A stretch of DNA of 64,000 nt, taken from the NCBI RefSeq assembly GCF_001864835.1, contig NZ_MJGI01000024.1:9090-73089 (forward strand), in the 5' to 3' direction. The notes beneath the pieces are model-generated. The model was not told where the DNA came from. It made no database searches and was given only the letters and a program-made list of their open reading frames with translations. A program made the translations under genes and the position numbers. Source of the DNA: Curtobacterium sp. MCBA15_001 (lineage in GTDB: Bacteria > Actinomycetota > Actinomycetes > Actinomycetales > Microbacteriaceae). This document shows, one piece after another, positions 63,886 to 64,000 of this stretch. How positions within the stretch are numbered: position 1 is the stretch's first letter; the number at the start of each line of letters is the position of its first letter.

Positions 63886-64000
63886 CCCCGATCGCCGCAC
63901 CGGGCATCAGCACGACGTTCGGGATCGCCGGCACGACGTGAGGATCCCGTCAGTGCCGGGGCCGACACGCTGACCCCGGATCGAAGCTGTCCGCATGACC

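Noticed and set aside
63886-64000. A new gene starting at ATG 63995 at the right edge
   Set aside because: Only two codons are inside the window, so nothing can be said about it. The rest of this 115-bp tail shows no clear feature.

Overview
The window is 64 kb of chromosome from a very GC-rich actinobacterium. The gene families, the strongly G/C-ending codons, the leaderless starts and the order of core genes (rplY-pth-mfd, mazG, hisS, eno-ftsB-DUF501) all fit Microbacteriaceae, and something Curtobacterium-like is my best guess. The genus is an inference. I saw no phage, insertion sequence, plasmid gene or CRISPR array.

Region 1 (1-9.4 kb) is pentose and polyol catabolism. A leftward unit xylA-xylB is followed, beyond a terminator, by the start of an acetyl-xylan-esterase-type gene. 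A rightward, tightly overlapping unit carries two Gfo/Idh/MocA dehydrogenases, a ThuA-domain protein, a TIM-barrel sugar isomerase, a ROK repressor and a zinc polyol dehydrogenase. The 97-bp gap between the two units holds a clear dyad.

Region 2 (9.5-21.9 kb) holds an Atg22/UMF1-type transporter, glmU and prs, a PrmC-like methyltransferase, a membrane-anchored sulfite-oxidase-like molybdoenzyme, a small membrane protein, gnd and gntK in divergent orientation, an SHOCT protein and a two-component system.

Region 3 (21.9-34.6 kb) is a hexuronate locus: uxaC, a LacI regulator, an ABC sugar importer (binding protein plus two permeases, no ATPase), a uxuB-type reductase and a ManD-type mannonate dehydratase. 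Together they would take glucuronate to 2-keto-3-deoxygluconate. Two TIM-barrel isomerases and a Gfo/Idh enzyme sit inside the operon, and a third isomerase lies nearby with matching half-operators.

Region 4 (34.6-51.8 kb) starts with a coiled-coil protein and a second two-component system with an exported companion protein. Housekeeping genes follow: L25, Pth, Mfd, NhaA, MazG, HisS, enolase, FtsB, DUF501 and NDH-2.

Region 5 (51.9-64 kb) carries an unusual class-I-shaped tRNA with a UAA anticodon, a fatty-acid desaturase, a ThrE exporter, an acyl-CoA synthetase, a large Ig-like membrane protein, LemA, a YcaQ-family protein, an AI-2E-family permease and threonine ammonia-lyase.

Three patterns run through the whole window. 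At least 16 genes have an xAxxxT -10 box 12-13 nt before the start codon, so they are probably leaderless. A family of GGACGGGAGGC...GCCTCCCGTCC hairpins ends many transcription units. A separate palindrome family centred on GTCGTACGAC occurs in two intergenic clusters. Short tandem duplications are common, both between genes and in protein linkers.
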